A DNA stretch of 64,000 nt, taken from WTFY01 sp965220895. GTDB lineage: Bacteria; Pseudomonadota; Gammaproteobacteria; UBA4575. The notes under the pieces are model-generated. The model was not told the origin of the DNA, did not search any database, and saw only the letters and a list, made by a program, of their open reading frames with translations. The stretch spans positions 1,798,001 through 1,862,000 of the forward strand of contig OZ244850.1 in the NCBI GenBank assembly GCA_965220895.1. The letters run 5' to 3'. Position numbers and translations under genes: made by a program. Shown here piece after piece: positions 41,624-52,700 of the stretch; position 1 is the first letter of the stretch, and each line of letters opens with the position of its first letter.

Positions 41624-42676
41624 ATGCAGAAAGCGTATACAAAATGGCTGAGAGAAAACAAAGTGCATTTATGGCCGCTTGACAGATATAAGTACATTGA
41701 TAGGGAAGGAATATATACGGGTAGTCAGAGTGTGCATAACCCTGGTCGGGAGGGGTATCGATATGATGTCACTCATCCCCAGACAGGACGTCCGTGCAAA
41801 CAACCTTTGATGGGTTATCGTTTCCCAGAGGAGACAATGCGTGACCTACTTAGTCAAGGGAAAATTCTATTCGGTGATGACCATAATAAAATCGTTGAGA
41901 TAAAGTTATATGCAAGAGATTACCTTGAGAAGCTTCCAAGCGTAATTGAACTGGACGGTAGAACAGCAGCTTATGAGCTGAGGGAGATTTTCTCAAATCA
42001 AGGGAGGGCGTTTGACAATCCCAAACCAACTCAGCTAGTGGAGAAAATATTAGGTTTCGCAACTTCTACAAATTCAATAGTGTTAGATAGCTTTGCTGGG
42101 TCTGGAACTACAGCTCATGCGGTACAAATCCTAAATCATCGGGATGAAGGGAAAAGGCGCTTTATACTTGTTGAATGTGAAGACTATGCAGATCAAATCA
42201 CGCGTGAAAGGGTCAGACGGGTACAGTGTGGCATTCCGGATGCGAAGAATGACTCCCTCAAACGAGGTTTAGGTGGGACTGTTACCTACTGCACCCTCGG
42301 CGAACCAGTGGAACTGGACAAACTTTTGACTGGGGAGTCATTGCCACCTTGGGGGCCGCTTGGTGCGATGCTGTTCAACATGGCGACCAACAGCTCTCTG
42401 GATTCTAGCAAGGTGCGCGAGGCCGACTCATATCTTGGAGAAGCTGATGGCCAACACGTCTGGCTGATCTACGAGCCCGATCTGAACTGGCTTAAATCGC
42501 CAGAAGCTGCATTGACGTTGGCCCGCGCCAGGGAGATTGCTGCTTCAGCCCCTGACGACCGACATTTGGTCATCGCGGCCGCCCGGTATGTAAGTCAAAA
42601 GATGCTGGATGAACAAAGCATCCCGGTTGAATTTGTCCCGCTTCCTTTCGCCTTGTATCGCATCGAACGGAACTGA
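41624..42676 (+). pseudogene. mod: 3' part of type III DNA methyltransferase gene (mod)
   Basis: This part encodes the remaining Mod sequence, including PTQLVEKILGFAT and motif I LDSFAGSGTTAHAV, the SAM-binding loop, then KRRFILVECEDYAD. Coding sequence belonging to mod resumes at 41604 just after the target duplication; ATG 41624 is only the first start codon. It stops three bases before res, so mod and res formed an operon. Without motif IV and the N-terminus it should not methylate. Confidence 0.9.
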
Positions 42677-42679
42677 CAC

Positions 42680-45283
42680 ATGTTCCGACAACTTGACTAT
42701 CAAGATCGTGTTCTTGGGATACTCGACTCCTATATTGACTACTTGAAAGTCAATAAGCGAGAAACTGATGAGATCATGGAACTTGCCGCGACTAAGCCGC
42801 ATCTGAACGTGCCTATCCCGGACTTCGCTGCGCAAGCATGGGAGGCATTTAAGGCCGAAGGCAAGTTACCGATTTCACGCTCTGCAGTGCCATATTCACC
42901 GCGCCAGGACGGCCGTAACTATCCTGTACCAAACGTGGTCCTCAAAGTACCGACGGGAGGGGGTAAAACCTGGCTTGCTATCTCTGGAGTTTCTCGGATC
43001 ATGGGTCGCTATCTGGAACGTAATACTGGTTTCATTCTATGGATTGTTCCCAATGAGGCAATATACAGCCAAACACACAAGCATTTGAAAGACCGTCGAC
43101 ACCCATACCGACAAGCCCTGGATAGCGCAGCTGCCGGTCGGGTGAAGATTATGGAAAAGACTGATCGACTCGATACTCGAGACATCGATGCCAACCTATG
43201 CGTCATGCTCCTTATGCTGCAATCTGCAAATCGCGAGACTCAGGACTCGCTGAAAATGTTCCAGGACAGGGGCGATATACACGGATTTTTCCCGCCTGAA
43301 GGTGAACAGCAAGCACATGATGCAATGCTGGAATGGACACCAAACCTTGATGCCTACAACGATATGTTTCCGATGGTGAAGGATTCCCTCGGGAATGCTC
43401 TGCGAGTCATTCAACCTGTCGTGGTTCTGGACGAAGGACATCGTGCAATCTCTGATCTGGCATTTAGGACACTTTACAACTTCAACCCATGCTTTGTGCT
43501 GGAATTGACCGCAACACCCAAGGATGTGCAGCCGCGAGGTGGGCGTAACCCACGCCCTGGCCGTTATGCCAATCTGCTGGTAGAAGTGGCGGGTAGAGAA
43601 CTGGATCGCGAGGGCATGATCAAGATGCCCCTTAACCTTGATCCCCGACAGGGCGCTGACTGGCGAGCTACGTTAAATGCAGCGCTTATGAAACTCAATA
43701 CCCTAGATAACCACGCTCGACAGTTTCAAGCCAACACCAATCGCTATATACGTCCAATCATGCTAGTTCAAGTCGAGCGCACAGGTGCGGATCAGCGAGA
43801 AAGTGGCTACATCCACGCTGAAGATGTGAAAGAGTGGCTATTGACAGCGGGTTTTGATGAGTCGGAGGTCGCCATCAAGACAGCGGAAAAAAACGACTTG
43901 GCTCAGCCCGAGAATCAGGAGTTGCTATCGCCGACGAACCGGGTACGCGTCATCATCACCAAACAGGCACTTCAGGAGGGTTGGGATTGTCCGTTCGCAT
44001 ACGTTCTTTGTGCCCTTGCAGCAAGCACCCACCAGCAGGCCCTGACTCAACTTGTCGGCCGTATCCTTCGCCAGCCAGGCGCAATGAAAACTGGTGACGA
44101 GGCCTTAGACGAATGTCATGTCATTACACATCACGCTGAAACTGCTTCCGTAGTTAAAGCCATCAAGGAGGGGCTTGAACGTGATGGACTCGGTGACCTC
44201 GTTATGGAGGTCGTCCAAGACGATACTGTCAGCCCAGGGATCGAAACCAACAAGGTTTCCCGGCGCCCTGCCTTTGCATCTACCAGAATCTTTCTGCCAA
44301 AGGTAATGATTGTTGAGGATGAAGCTGTGCGCGAGCTTGACTACGAAACCGATGTACTATCTAGGATCGACTGGCGTGACTTTGACCCGGAGGAAATAGC
44401 AGCCCGTATCCCTGAGAATGCACAGACAGCTGGAAGCCAGCTGCAGCGCATCAGGTTGGCTGAGGACGGTGAAGAGATTTTCGTCGGAGAGATGGTCTCC
44501 GACAGCGACGAAGTCCTCACCTTCGATCCAGCGCATGCAGTACGCATGGTCTCGGATATTGTGCCTAACCCCTTTGTCGGACGTGAGGTCGTGGGCAAAC
44601 TCCTCGCCATGCTTCGACGGCGTGGTTTTGATGACAGTAAGCTGGGAAAGTTTGCAGGGCTAATAAAGGAAGAACTGCGCAAAGGGCTCGAAAATGCGCG
44701 AAACATGCGGGCCGAGAACCAGTTCAAGGACAAAGTGCACAACGGGCGCATCCAGTTCCGCCTTCGTTTAGACGGCCGCAACTGGCAAATGCCTTTCGCA
44801 ACCTACACGACGGAACCAATCAACGCTCCTCAACTGGTTGGTAAAACGGGTGCTGCTTTAGAAAAGAGCCTGTTTTCTCCGGTCTACTCCAATGAACTCA
44901 ACAGTGATGAGCGGGAAGTTGCTGTCTATCTAGACGGTGAAGAGGCTCTTACGTGGTGGCACCGCAACGTCGCGCGCACACAATATGGTATTCAGGGATG
45001 GAAGAGAGCGAAGATCTATCCAGATTTCATCTTTGCCATACAGCCGGATGAAGCGGCCAGCCGAATCATCGTCCTAGAAACCAAGGGCGATCAACTCGAC
45101 AATCTGGATACAGCTTACAAGCGTGATGTGATGACATTTCTCTCAAGCAACTTCTCTTGGGACGATGGTACATCTGCAGGGGAGTTGGAACTTGTCAAGG
45201 GAAATGGCGAGACTGTCCAATGTGCTCTCATTCTTATGAGTGAGTGGAAAACAAAGCTGCCGACATACTTGCAGAGCAGCTAG
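42680..45283 (+). CDS. res: Type III restriction enzyme, Res subunit
   Basis: This 867-residue protein has superfamily 2 helicase motifs: VPTGGGKTWLAI (Walker A, near residue 95), LDEGHRAISD (DEGH, near 253), ELTATPKD (motif III-like), and QEGWDCPFAYVLCAL with QLVGRILRQPGA (motifs V and VI). Near the C-terminus YPDFIFAIQ, then IIVLETKGDQLDN is a PD-(D/E)xK nuclease site. Res translocates or signals along DNA and cuts only in complex with Mod. It follows mod by three bases. Because mod is broken, this copy is probably silent unless another Mod partners with it. Confidence 0.93.
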   Translation: MFRQLDYQDRVLGILDSYIDYLKVNKRETDEIMELAATKPHLNVPIPDFAAQAWEAFKAEGKLPISRSAVPYSPRQDGRNYPVPNVVLKVPTGGGKTWLAISGVSRIMGRYLERNTGFILWIVPNEAIYSQTHKHLKDRRHPYRQALDSAAAGRVKIMEKTDRLDTRDIDANLCVMLLMLQSANRETQDSLKMFQDRGDIHGFFPPEGEQQAHDAMLEWTPNLDAYNDMFPMVKDSLGNALRVIQPVVVLDEGHRAISDLAFRTLYNFNPCFVLELTATPKDVQPRGGRNPRPGRYANLLVEVAGRELDREGMIKMPLNLDPRQGADWRATLNAALMKLNTLDNHARQFQANTNRYIRPIMLVQVERTGADQRESGYIHAEDVKEWLLTAGFDESEVAIKTAEKNDLAQPENQELLSPTNRVRVIITKQALQEGWDCPFAYVLCALAASTHQQALTQLVGRILRQPGAMKTGDEALDECHVITHHAETASVVKAIKEGLERDGLGDLVMEVVQDDTVSPGIETNKVSRRPAFASTRIFLPKVMIVEDEAVRELDYETDVLSRIDWRDFDPEEIAARIPENAQTAGSQLQRIRLAEDGEEIFVGEMVSDSDEVLTFDPAHAVRMVSDIVPNPFVGREVVGKLLAMLRRRGFDDSKLGKFAGLIKEELRKGLENARNMRAENQFKDKVHNGRIQFRLRLDGRNWQMPFATYTTEPINAPQLVGKTGAALEKSLFSPVYSNELNSDEREVAVYLDGEEALTWWHRNVARTQYGIQGWKRAKIYPDFIFAIQPDEAASRIIVLETKGDQLDNLDTAYKRDVMTFLSSNFSWDDGTSAGELELVKGNGETVQCALILMSEWKTKLPTYLQSS

Positions 45284-45474
45284 GACAGCTAGCATAAACA
45301 TAATTTCTATCTCTCAAATCAGCCTTCGAACTCAATTAGCGTGCTCGTTTTATTTTGTTGACTACAAATCTTATTGCTGATCTGTCGCTTTGGTTGTGAT
45401 TCTATTTGACCAGTCACGAGGATAGCTCAACATTTTAAATACAGACAAATTTCATCAGGTCAAAGGAGGCTAAA

Positions 45475-46347
45475 TTGGCTGACAAAAGTACAGAAGCTAA
45501 AGAAGAAATTAAATATCTAACAATGGCTGAGTTTCTTGAAGGCACACCTCCGAATCGAACCATTAATATCTCGGACCTCTGGGTGATGAGATATCCCCCG
45601 CAACGTGGAAGCTACAAGGCTCTACAGACACCTGAGATAAAACTGCACTGTAGTCATGAGAAATGCAAGGGAGAGAGGTTCTTCCGGTGCATATCAGGAA
45701 GGGATGCAGAAGTACGTGAAATTTCCACATTGCACTTCGTTACATACATTTGTTCTAACTGCCAAGAATTCAAGAAAATTTTTGCCATTGCTGTACAAGC
45801 GGATACTGACTCAGAATCTCAAGGAAAGTGTTTCAAATTTGGTGAGATTCCCACATTTGGTCCGCTCGTTCCATCAAAGTTAATAAAGCTTATTGGTCCC
45901 GATCGTGAAATTTTTTTGAAAGGAAGAAGGTGTGAAAATCAAGGGTTGGGTATTGGTGCATTCATATATTATCGTAGAGTTGTGGAAAATCAGAAGAATC
46001 GTATCCTTGACAAGGTAATAGATGTGTCTGAAAAAATTGGGGCGGACAATGACAAAATTCTACAATTGAAGTCAGCAGTGGAAGAGACACAATTTAGTAA
46101 AGCATTAGAGATGGCGAAGGATGTGATGCCCGAAAGCCTGTTGATAAATGGTCACAGTCCTATTGCTCTATTACATTCTGCCTTAAGCGAGGGCGTACAT
46201 GAGCTAACTGACGAGAAGTGCCTTGTGCTAGCAGGAAGCATTAGAGTGGTATTAGGCGAACTGTCAGAAAAATTATCGCAGGCTTTAAAAGATGAGGCAG
46301 AACTGAATAGAGCTCTATCAGCGCTCATGAACAAGGAGAAGAACTAA
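45475..46347 (+). CDS. Zinc-finger-like hypothetical protein
   Basis: This 290-residue protein starts at TTG behind a strong AAGGAGG. Four cysteine positions suggest a zinc site: HCSHEKCKGERFFRC (about residues 59-74) and CSNC (about 96-99). The second half is helical, with repeated acidic/basic helices and no membrane segment. I do not recognise the family. It lies between a restriction system and a HEPN-domain gene on the same strand, 207 bases from the latter. A pair with the HEPN protein is possible but not shown. Confidence 0.65.
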   Translation: MADKSTEAKEEIKYLTMAEFLEGTPPNRTINISDLWVMRYPPQRGSYKALQTPEIKLHCSHEKCKGERFFRCISGRDAEVREISTLHFVTYICSNCQEFKKIFAIAVQADTDSESQGKCFKFGEIPTFGPLVPSKLIKLIGPDREIFLKGRRCENQGLGIGAFIYYRRVVENQKNRILDKVIDVSEKIGADNDKILQLKSAVEETQFSKALEMAKDVMPESLLINGHSPIALLHSALSEGVHELTDEKCLVLAGSIRVVLGELSEKLSQALKDEAELNRALSALMNKEKN

Positions 46348-46554
46348 CTATCAGACCAACTAGGACCCTTTTGTATTAATGGATCATGTGCCGATCTAGT
46401 GCATCAGGAGCTTGGTCGTGCCATGGTCAAGCTTTACCGACATACCAATTTTGTTTCTGAGCATAAGCGTTGAGCACCTGTTTATGCTTTGTGAAAACAT
46501 GCGTACTCTGCTGGAGGCCAAGATAAAGAAAAACAGGAAACGGCGGCAAAATAG

Positions 46555-47925
46555 ATGAGCGACAGAAAGTCTTGCATCCAGCATATTGAGGACATCGTTA
46601 GGGAAATCGAAAATCTTCCAAGCGACCCATTCGGGGTTCGTGACATTGTACGGGAGGAGCAGTATCACTTCCCTATCTTGTTGAGTGTGGGCAATGGTCA
46701 GCAGATTCATATCACACCTGAGATTGATAGGATGCTGGCTTCTTTATCCAAAACTGTAATGGATACGTTTTTCCAACCTCATAAATCTGATTTTACTAAT
46801 CCAGAATGGAATCGGATGGTGAAACGGGCGTTTGGAGAGACTCTGGTCAGTCAAACAGATGATATGAGCATTGAGACAGATGCTGAGGTCGTTCTAAATC
46901 TTGTAAAGAAAAAGCTCAATGACTGGATTGATGAAATTCAGGAGCACGAGTATGTCTTCGGTTGCCATCTCTGCAATATTTCTGATTTTGAGCCTTTGTC
47001 CATAGGTTATGTGCAGCTTGAGCCTCGGCTCGTATGGCTTGCAAGAATGTACGAGAGGGGCAATATATCTAGAGTATCGCTGTCACGTATACGAAGGTCG
47101 TGGCGGGGAGACAGACTGCGTGCAAGAAAGGCTTTTCAGGATGAAATTTATGAGAAAAAAATTCTAGATGCTATTGGAAAAAGTCATTTTGTTTGTAGCG
47201 TTACCGTTTTGAAAACTGGGTCAGACGCAGGACTTCAGAAAGCGTTGACTGCTGCCCGACTTGCCATGACAGTTATTGCTCTTGCATGGGAGAGACCATC
47301 ATCAGCCCTGTCCTCTATGACACTCATTTATGATCGACAACCGCATCCACAGCATAGCTTGTTTGTTCTTCCAGACAGATCCTATGGGTGGAAGAGTTCT
47401 CGGTCATATACTCCAGGCGGAGTAAGGGGGTTGTCAGAGGAACAGTGGGCCGAGCTACGGGCAGACCTCGACGAAACATCTGCCTGTACTGGAGAGGTTA
47501 TTACATGTGTTACACATGGTCGAGAGAATGTATCCCGACCCAAGCTACTAAGTGTACTTTATCAGGCACTTTTCTGGTTTCATGAGGGCTGTAGGGAGCA
47601 GGTGGACACCATGGCGATTGTCAAGTTTTGTTCAGCACTTGAAGCGTTAACTTGGGGTAGAAAAAAGAAGGGTATTTTAGGTTTGGTGAAATCTCACCTG
47701 GTGGTTAAGGATGAAGCCAAACTTCATAAGGAAATCGAGAAAATCTACGGTGAAGGACGCAGCCGAACTGTCCATGGTACAAACGATAAGTTGGGACATG
47801 ATTGGAGCAACTCCAGAGCTTATATGGAGACACTTGCGCGACTGTGCTTGAAGAGTTGCCTAGAATTAGCAACCAAATATAAGGAGTTGGATGATCCTAG
47901 ATGCTTTTCGAGATTACGAAAATGA
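46555..47925 (+). CDS. HEPN-domain protein (Apea-like), possible RNase
   Basis: This 456-residue protein is mostly novel to me. The C-terminal 120 residues form a HEPN-type helical domain with FCSALEALTWG and the Rx4-6H motif GEGRSRTVHGTNDK (Arg and His near residues 404-409), the arrangement of Apea-like HEPN proteins. HEPN domains with this motif are often metal-independent RNases in toxins and anti-phage systems. The N-terminal 330 residues may sense or scaffold. It lies in the cargo cluster, downstream of the zinc-finger gene. Confidence 0.7.
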   Translation: MSDRKSCIQHIEDIVREIENLPSDPFGVRDIVREEQYHFPILLSVGNGQQIHITPEIDRMLASLSKTVMDTFFQPHKSDFTNPEWNRMVKRAFGETLVSQTDDMSIETDAEVVLNLVKKKLNDWIDEIQEHEYVFGCHLCNISDFEPLSIGYVQLEPRLVWLARMYERGNISRVSLSRIRRSWRGDRLRARKAFQDEIYEKKILDAIGKSHFVCSVTVLKTGSDAGLQKALTAARLAMTVIALAWERPSSALSSMTLIYDRQPHPQHSLFVLPDRSYGWKSSRSYTPGGVRGLSEEQWAELRADLDETSACTGEVITCVTHGRENVSRPKLLSVLYQALFWFHEGCREQVDTMAIVKFCSALEALTWGRKKKGILGLVKSHLVVKDEAKLHKEIEKIYGEGRSRTVHGTNDKLGHDWSNSRAYMETLARLCLKSCLELATKYKELDDPRCFSRLRK

Positions 47926-48023
47926 ATTTATATGGAAGATTTTGGAGTATTCTCTACAGCCTTAATAAATATTGAGATGGATGTAATAGACATCAGCATG
48001 ATTTGGTCAAGCAAAAAAATAGC

Positions 48024-48275
48024 ATGACAAGGCAGCAACCACCCACACGTGAAGACTTGCTCTGGCCTACCCTCAAGGCATTGGAACTGCTGGGAGGGTC
48101 TGCATCGATCTATGAACTCTCAGAGCAGATCGCCATAGACTTGGCATTGTCTGACGAGATTCTAGATATCCCACACAAGGACGGACTGCAGTCCGAAGTG
48201 GATCATCGTGCTGGATGGGCACGTACTGATCTGAAGCGTGTCGCTGCAGTTGAAAATACTGCCAAAGGTATCTGA
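48024..48275 (+). pseudogene. N-terminal fragment of an Mrr-type restriction gene
   Basis: The 83 residues from ATG 48024 match the winged-helix N-terminal domain of Mrr proteins: PPTREDLLWPTLKALELLGGSASI, EILDIPHKDG and AGWARTDLKRV. The frame stops where that domain ends, and no catalytic PD-(D/E)xK domain follows before the AbiE genes. I read it as a truncated remnant that can bind DNA at most. Confidence 0.8.
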
Positions 48276-48424
48276 ACCTTTACACTGGTCTTAAAGGTTC
48301 AGTAAGCATATTTACTTGGTTTTGAAGTAGATTCCATCTTTTTCCGAGGTAGGACAATTGTATAATATGTCGTATGTTTGCTATGCTGTCCGTAGTCTTT
48401 ATCACCTTTAAGTAGAGAGAAGCC

Positions 48425-48820
48425 ATGTCGATCAAGGCCCGTATACAGAAACGACTGAGTCGCTCCAAGCGCTATGTTTTCGTGCGGGCTGATTTCAAGG
48501 ATATTGCTGGCTATGATCAGGTGGGACGAGTGTTACGTGGCTTGGTGAAAGATGGTGAATTGCTGAAGGTCGGCTATGGCGTCTATACCAAGGCCAGAAA
48601 AAATTCGATCACTGGCAAACTCATGCCGGCATGTCCTGATGGTTCGGATGCGGTCATTCTTGAGGCACTAGAACGCCTTGATATCGGCTATTCATTGGGC
48701 GGGAGTTCAACCAAATATTTGTCGGGTGAATCCACGCAGATTCCTGCATATACACAAATCGAAACGCCTTATCGTTTTAAGCGCCGGTTGTCTGTTGGAA
48801 ACAGCCGACTGAATGCCTGA
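48425..48820 (+). CDS. DUF6088 / AbiEi-type antitoxin
   Basis: This 131-residue protein begins MSIKARIQKRLSRSKRYVFVRADF, with a winged-helix-like YDQVGRVLRGLVKDGELLKVGYGVYTKAR and a C-terminal region STKYLSGESTQIPAY. The pattern matches DUF6088 proteins that pair with AbiEii nucleotidyltransferases. In AbiE type IV systems the antitoxin represses the operon and counters the toxin. It overlaps the toxin gene by eight bases. AGAGAGAAG precedes the ATG. Confidence 0.82.
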   Translation: MSIKARIQKRLSRSKRYVFVRADFKDIAGYDQVGRVLRGLVKDGELLKVGYGVYTKARKNSITGKLMPACPDGSDAVILEALERLDIGYSLGGSSTKYLSGESTQIPAYTQIETPYRFKRRLSVGNSRLNA

Positions 48821-49769
48821 CTTGAAAACGGCCTTTGCTGAGGCCGCTGATGCCTTGGGTATTGGCGCAATTTCTATCGTTGAGAAGGATTACTACGTTG
48901 TAGAGCTACTGAGGGTTCTGCAACCCCTTCGATTTGATTCTCACCAACTGGTGTTTTCCGGTGGTACCGCGCTGGCAAAATCCGGAATAGACTTGAACCG
49001 AATGTCCGAAGACGTTGACATCAATCTCATACCTCGTGCTGGATTTTCCAAAAACACTCGTGGACAACGCAGGACTATTAGAAAGCAGATTGTCTCTGCT
49101 GTATGCGAATCGATTGAACAATCCGATTTGTTTCAGTTCGACGATGAGATTCCAAAAGAGACACGCGATGAGCATCGATACAACTGCTTGTCCGTGCGTT
49201 ACCCTCAAGAGTTTCCACAAGCCCCCTACCTGCGCCCATTCATCAAGCTTGAGCTGGTAGAGACTGAAATGTTTCAGGCCCCGCAAACTCGTTCAATCAC
49301 ATCGCTGGTATTTGACGTTGCTCAACTTGGCTCGCCAGTCGAAGACTTTCCACTGGCTACGCTCGACAGTACCAGAGTGGAGAAATTGATCACTGTGATG
49401 CGGCGTACTGCTGCCAGGATAAGAAATTCTGAAAGAGATGATGATGAGTCCCTGGTGCGCCATATCTATGATCATTTCAAGATTACCGAAGTATCCGGTG
49501 TGGGCATTGGTCCGTTGATTGAATTGGCAGTTGCTATCATCGCTAAAGATGCGAATCGATACGGCAACCAGCACTTACAGATGCGTGAAGAGCCAATTGC
49601 AGAGCTCAGGCTTGGTCTTGGGGAAATTGGCAAAAATCCGATTTATAAGGAAAGGTATGAGGAGTTTGTTATCCCAATGGTATTTGGAGAAACCCAGGTG
49701 TCTTGGGAGCAAGCTTTTGAAAGATTCCATGAGTCAGCAACCGTCTTATTAGCGAATCTGGAGCAGTAA
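48813..49769 (+). CDS. AbiEii/AbiGii-type nucleotidyltransferase toxin
   Basis: This 318-residue protein carries the nucleotidyltransferase motif FSGGTALAKSG...MSEDVDINL (about residues 49-71) with the Gly-Gly and Asp-x-Asp metal site. AbiEii toxins transfer nucleotides to RNA or protein targets and stop growth on phage infection. EKDYYVVELLRVL near the start is usual for the family. It is coupled to the upstream antitoxin by an eight-base overlap, forming a complete pair. Confidence 0.9.
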   Translation: MPDLKTAFAEAADALGIGAISIVEKDYYVVELLRVLQPLRFDSHQLVFSGGTALAKSGIDLNRMSEDVDINLIPRAGFSKNTRGQRRTIRKQIVSAVCESIEQSDLFQFDDEIPKETRDEHRYNCLSVRYPQEFPQAPYLRPFIKLELVETEMFQAPQTRSITSLVFDVAQLGSPVEDFPLATLDSTRVEKLITVMRRTAARIRNSERDDDESLVRHIYDHFKITEVSGVGIGPLIELAVAIIAKDANRYGNQHLQMREEPIAELRLGLGEIGKNPIYKERYEEFVIPMVFGETQVSWEQAFERFHESATVLLANLEQ

Positions 49770-49781
49770 TGAGGGGCAAGA

Positions 49782-52700
49782 ATGGAAGTGTCGTCGTTAA
49801 TAGAAATTACGGGAGATGACATTGCTGAATTAGGTGATTCAGACCTTCGTGAATTAATAGGTCGATTGTGTGAGGCGGATTACAGGTTGGCAAGATTGTC
49901 AACATCAGGAATCACATGGGGTGGCCATCAGGATGCAGCGGATGGTGGTTTAGACGTGGTGGTCCGTAGCAAAGTATCACCTCCTGTCACGAGTTTTGTT
50001 CCGAAAAACTTGAGCGGCTTCCAGGTAAAAAGACCTAAGATGCCAAGGGCTAAAATTCTCATGGAAATGTGCCCAGAGGGTGTCTTGCGGAAGCCTATTA
50101 AGGCATTTTTACAAGACAGAGGAGCCTACATCATTGTCAGTTCAGGTGACTCAACATCAGAAACAAGCTTCAAAAATCGAACCAAAGCCATGAAGGAGGC
50201 AGTGGCTGGTAAAATTAAGCATGATGACTTTTGTTTAGATTTTTTAGATCGTGGGCGTGTCGCCACATGGGTCCGTTCTCATCCGTCCATGGTTGCATGG
50301 GTGCGAGAAAAGATTGGAAAGCCACTAAATGGGTGGCGATCCTATGGAAATTGGGCGCGTACTCCAAGAGGAGTTGAGGAAGAATATATTCTTGATGACG
50401 GGCTTCGACTGTATGATGAAACTGATACAACAAATCAAAAACTATCTGTCATAGATGGCTTGTTGAAGCTTAGACTCGGTCTCTCGACACCCGGCACATC
50501 CATACGATTGGTCGGACTATCTGGCATTGGGAAAACACGGCTTGTCCAGGCATTGTTTGATAGCAGGGTGGGGAATAATGCTCTCAACCCGTCCCAGGCA
50601 ATCTACACTGACATTGCCGATGGATCTATTCCTGATCCAGCCGCAATGGCTAGCCAGCTTATCAATGATCAAAGGAGAGCAATCCTAATTGTAGATAATT
50701 GCCCACCGGATTTACATCATCGCATGGTGCAAATCTGCTCCGGCCAGCAAGGTAGCGTCAGTTTACTTACAGTCGAATATGATGTGCGAGATGATCTACC
50801 AGAAGAAACCAGGGTATTCAGGCTTGAGCCTGCAAGCGAAGAAGTCATTGAGAAGCTGATCGGTTCACGTAAGGAGTTTGCCCATATCAGCCCAGTAGAT
50901 GCTGGGGGAATTGCAAGCTTTTCTGGTGGCAATGCACGTGTGGCTATAGCACTTGCGAATACTGTTGGACCTGCAGATACCCTATCCAGCTTTCGAGATG
51001 AACAACTATTCGAGAGACTTTTCACGCAACGTCATCATCAAAGTCAAAGCTTGTTGATCTCTGCACAAGTATGTTCTCTGCTTTATTCATTTGAAGGCGC
51101 AGACTTAAGCACTGAGAGCTCAGAGATTAAGTTCCTTGCTTCCCTTGTAGATAAATCCAGTAATGACTTATATCGTGATATCGCTGAACTTAGAAGCCGC
51201 GGTCTCATTCAATCCAGGGGTGGGTGGCGGGCTGTACTTCCACATGCTATTGCCAACAGGCTTGCCAAGCGTGCACTTGAATCAATACCAAATGATTTTC
51301 TGGTCAATGCAATTACTTTGCATTCTGAGCGGGTAATTAGGTCATTTACCCGCCGTTTGAGCTATCTTCATGACTGTAATGAAGCAATTGGTATCGTCGA
51401 TGACTGGCTTGCACCGAATGGCTGGGTGGGGAAGTCAATTGACAATCTAGATAGTGTAGGAATTGCTGTCCTCAAAAATATCGCACCGGTATCACCGGTA
51501 AAGATGCTCGAAGCAATAGAGCGGACCGCAAACGGGAGTAGTGGAGAAGTCTTCACTTCAAAGAAAAACCGCTATTTTAGTGAGTTTGTCAGCTTGCTCC
51601 GGCATTTGGCATACGACCCTGAACTTTTTGACAGGAGCGCAAAGCTGCTATGTCGCTTTGCTTTTTCAGAAAGCAAGGGCGGAGGTTTTAGCCAGGCTCA
51701 CGAAACACTTAAGTCCTTGTTCTATATCTATCTATCTGGAACACAGGCTCGTGTCGAAGCTAGAGCAAAGGTTATCAGCAGACTGATAGACTCCGCAGAT
51801 AAGCACGAGCAGGAACTTGGACTTTCCTTACTTGAAGCTTCTTTAAAAACAAGCCTTTTCAACTCATCCTATGAGTTCAGTTTTGGTGCGAGGCCTAGAG
51901 ATTATGGTTACCGTCCAAAGACTAGAGAAGAAATTATCCACTGGTTTAATACAATGGTAGATCTTTGTGTGAATGCTGCACTCTCAGGCCAATCAAATTC
52001 GAAGCAGGCGAAAAAGATGCTGGAAGATAACATGCGTGGCTTATGGAGAGATGCCTGCGCATTTGATGCGATAGAGGAATCAGTTAAAAAAATTCTGAGG
52101 CAAGGGGCTTGGCACGGTGGCTGGATTGCAATATGTAGAGTCATACAATTTGACAGGGATAGCTTTGACGATGAAACAAAGGTAAGACTTTACAGCTTGG
52201 AGAAGCTTTTAAAGCCCAGCAATCTTTTGGAAAAAGCTCGTGCCTTCGCACTTTCAGATTCGTTCGGTACTTTTGATTTGGAAGGGGATTTTGATAGGGA
52301 GGAAACTGCTTCTGAAAAAATTCACCGTACAGAAGAAACAACCCGCAAGATCGGTGTTGAAGTCGCACAAAACGCTGGGGTATTAAAGGCATTACTGCCT
52401 GAGATTGTCTCTACAGACAATAGTAGGCTTTTCAACCTCGGAGTAGGCCTTGCAGAAGGGTGTGTAGATAAAGGAGAACTCTTTGACACTTTGTATACTG
52501 AGCTTGGGAAGACGCCACAAGAAGCTCGGCAGATTCAGGTCTTTTTAGGTTTTCTTTCCTTCTGTGCTGAAGCAGACCCTGATTTTTATAATTCAATACT
52601 TGATGAGTTGATCAAGGATAAATTGCTTGGGGAATGGTTTCCAATTATCCAGCTAAGCACCACAACTTTGGACCAAAATGGTATCAAGCGATTGAACAAG

